Below are positions 62,744 through 64,000 of a stretch of DNA of 64,000 nt, one piece after another. The first letter of the stretch is position 1. Each line of letters opens with the position of its first letter. The notes below the pieces were generated by a model. The model did not search any database. It was not told where the DNA came from and saw nothing but the letters and a program-made list of their open reading frames with translations. This stretch comes from Streptomyces sp. AC550_RSS872 (lineage in GTDB: Bacteria; Actinomycetota; Actinomycetes; Streptomycetales; Streptomycetaceae). Where the stretch lies: contig NZ_JAGMUL010000018.1 of the NCBI RefSeq assembly GCF_019049285.1, positions 1 through 64,000 of the forward strand, read 5' to 3'. Made by a program: the position numbers and the translations under genes.

Positions 62744-63325
62744 ATGACCCACTTCACACGCTCGTCCGTGCAGAGCGGACTTGCCGCGTTTGCTGTGCCT
62801 CTGATGCTGCTCGGGCCCGCCGGGACGGCTCACGCCGATCAACTCCCCTTCCCCGGAAGGGGATATGTCTCCGTCAGCGGTCCGGCAGAACCCGGCGCGG
62901 CAGTGGAACTCACGGTCAAGGAGCGCCCTGGCAATCCACACCCGACGGCGGTGGAGGTCTCCAGCCCGGCGCTGGCCGGCGACACCACCCTGGGCGACAC
63001 CGAGCGCGCCTGGGTGGGTGCGGGTCGAATAAGAGAGAACCTGAAGCCCGGCACGTATCCCGTGACGTTCACGCTGCGCCACAAGGACGCCGACTGCGTG
63101 ACGGAAAAGGACCGGGACTATGTGTGCAACTACCCCGCGATCGTCCTGCGTGAAGAGGTAAAGGTCTCGGCTCCGGACGAGGCCCCGGCATCGGGCGACG
63201 GACCGGGCTACGGCGGCGGCTTGGCGCTCGGCATCGCCTCGGGCGCCGTGGGGACGCTGGCTGTGGGCGGGATACTGCTGCGTCTCCGCCGCCGCGAGGC
63301 CGCTGATGAGTCGTCGCAACGATAG
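62744..63325 (+). CDS. Exported membrane-anchored protein
   Basis: A 193-residue protein with signal peptide (SVQSGLAAFAVPLMLLGPAGTAHA, cleavage about residue 32), an Ig-like beta-rich extracellular domain (about 33-140, with two cysteines in DADCVTEKDRDYVCNY), and a C-terminal membrane helix (GLALGIASGAVGTLAVGGILLRL) followed by RRR. This is a typical Streptomyces wall-side protein of unknown function. ATG 62744 follows GGGGGAAGCGCAT-type sequence. Confidence 0.85.
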   Translation: MTHFTRSSVQSGLAAFAVPLMLLGPAGTAHADQLPFPGRGYVSVSGPAEPGAAVELTVKERPGNPHPTAVEVSSPALAGDTTLGDTERAWVGAGRIRENLKPGTYPVTFTLRHKDADCVTEKDRDYVCNYPAIVLREEVKVSAPDEAPASGDGPGYGGGLALGIASGAVGTLAVGGILLRLRRREAADESSQR

Positions 63326-63410
63326 AGGGCGTCTGAGAAGTCCCCTTCAAGGCAGGCGAGTTTGGTAGTCCCTGTGCTGGTGGAGGCTGGGATGAAGGGG
63401 CGCGAAACGT

Positions 63411-63558
63411 GTGCCCGGCGATCTGCCACTCGCGGGTTGGGCAGCGCTGGCGTCGCTGGCGCTGCCTCCGAAGCCGGGGGCGCCCACCCGAGCATCCGCG
63501 GCGGGAGATCATCGGTGCCCTCGGCTACTGGATCCGGGTCGGCTGTGCCTGGCGCCCG
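63411..63558 (+). pseudogene. IS5-family transposase relic (N-terminal fragment)
   Basis: DLPLAGWAALASLALPPKPG in one frame continues as RGRPPEHPRREIIGALGYWIRVGCAWR in another: together the N-terminal DUF4096 domain of IS5-type transposases (W…PLLPPKP…GRPPKHPLREI…RTGCAWR). It is truncated after CAWR and frameshifted near 63470. No catalytic DDE part and no full inverted ends remain. Confidence 0.7.
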
Positions 63559-63674
63559 TGGGGAGTTGTGGGCGAAGGCCGCTACGGCCCTCAGGCAGGA
63601 GCGTGCGTGAGCGATTGCGTGAGAGGGCCGTTCAGTCGGATCGGCGTGACCCCGGACCTGAGGCCGGACACGGC

Positions 63675-63729
63675 GACGACGCTCGGCGCGCGCCGTGCGG
63701 GTGCCGGCGGCCTCAGCTCTGGTCTCAGT
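63675..63729. repeat. Copy B of the 55-bp diverged direct repeat
   Basis: Partner of 52227-52281 (47/55 identical). Copy B is not next to a recognisable tRNA, and I do not find a duplicate of the tRNA-Thr 3' end here. Confidence 0.75.
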
Positions 63730-63766
63730 GGGGCCTGGAATCGGGGTCGAGGGCGAGATCGGCCCT

Positions 63767-63818
63767 TCACGTACCGGCGGGGCTGACTCATCTGCTCACG
63801 TACCGGCGGGTCTGACTC
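63767..63818. repeat. 23-bp near-perfect direct repeat
   Basis: Two 23-base copies (63767-63789 and 63796-63818), one mismatch (G/T at position 16), separated by six bases. Between them and 63961 no gene is supported. Confidence 0.85.
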
Positions 63819-63961
63819 TCCGCATGTGCCGATGGATTTCCACGCTCGTGGGCATGGCCGACCCGAGCAGCCTCCGGCGAGCATGGGGCCGCGCATTTCC
63901 GGTCTTCGCCTGCACCGGACGCCCCACCCTGAAAGTCTCTAGAGTGCATGATCGTTGGGCA

Positions 63962-64000
63962 GTGCGTGCTGTGCGTGCAGTGCGTGCAGTGCGCGCAGTG
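63962..64000. repeat. 9-bp tandem repeat at the window end
   Basis: Four units of GTGCGTGC(T/A) and GTGCGCGCA, then GTG at the window boundary; the array probably continues beyond it. Confidence 0.85.

Overview
The window is a high-GC actinobacterial chromosome segment, almost certainly Streptomyces. The evidence is strongly GC-biased third codon positions, many GTG/TTG starts, ATGA-coupled operons, and marker proteins that match S. coelicolor families: WblA, BldG, the Crp-like regulator, Ssd/Tad, a lysine-tailed TopA and an MFS-thymidylate kinase fusion. From about 1 to 52 kb the gene order agrees with the conserved Streptomyces core (recalled from memory as roughly SCO3580 down to SCO3540, not checked here).

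Region by region. 0.07-3.8 kb: GatB/YqeY protein, bifunctional penicillin-binding protein, wblA. 3.9-9.95 kb: two ArsA/GET3-type ATPases, DUF4177 and RidA proteins, a metallo-beta-lactamase-fold hydrolase, a NUDIX hydrolase with a coupled micro-ORF between them, and the Crp regulator. 10-16.6 kb: endonuclease III, CoA-type NUDIX, MarP-like membrane serine protease, alpha/beta hydrolase, phage-holin-like protein, NhaA. 16.8-26.5 kb: acetyl-CoA synthetase, SulP-carbonic anhydrase fusion, polysaccharide-deacetylase-like lipoprotein, MinD/CooC-like ATPase, degenerate Fic-fold protein, a probable 6S-like RNA locus and a HAD-IB phosphatase. 27-32.8 kb: a tightly coupled Tad pilus/secretion operon (Ssd, TadA, TadB, TadC, Flp-like, TadE, TadF-like). 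32.7-39 kb: DEAD/H helicase, BldG anti-anti-sigma factor with its partner kinase, H+-pyrophosphatase. 39.2-51.8 kb: lipoprotein, methyltransferase, small membrane protein, TopA, MFS-Tmk fusion, HolB and a tripeptidyl-aminopeptidase-type lipoprotein.

A tRNA-Thr(CGT) at 52.1 kb marks the change from core to accessory DNA. The following 12 kb is loosely packed and looks like a decayed island. It has a 5'-truncated ORF, a GPP34 pseudogene with three frameshifts, an IS5-family transposase relic, several tandem repeats, and a diverged 55-bp direct repeat at 52.23 and 63.68 kb. Intact genes in it are a medium-chain dehydrogenase and a self-sufficient CYP102/BM3-type P450-reductase, each preceded by a near-identical long palindromic operator, then an MFS exporter, a TetR regulator with a different operator of its own, an SDR oxidoreductase and a membrane-anchored exported protein. 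The dehydrogenase-P450 pair looks like a co-regulated oxidative module whose repressor is not obvious in this window.
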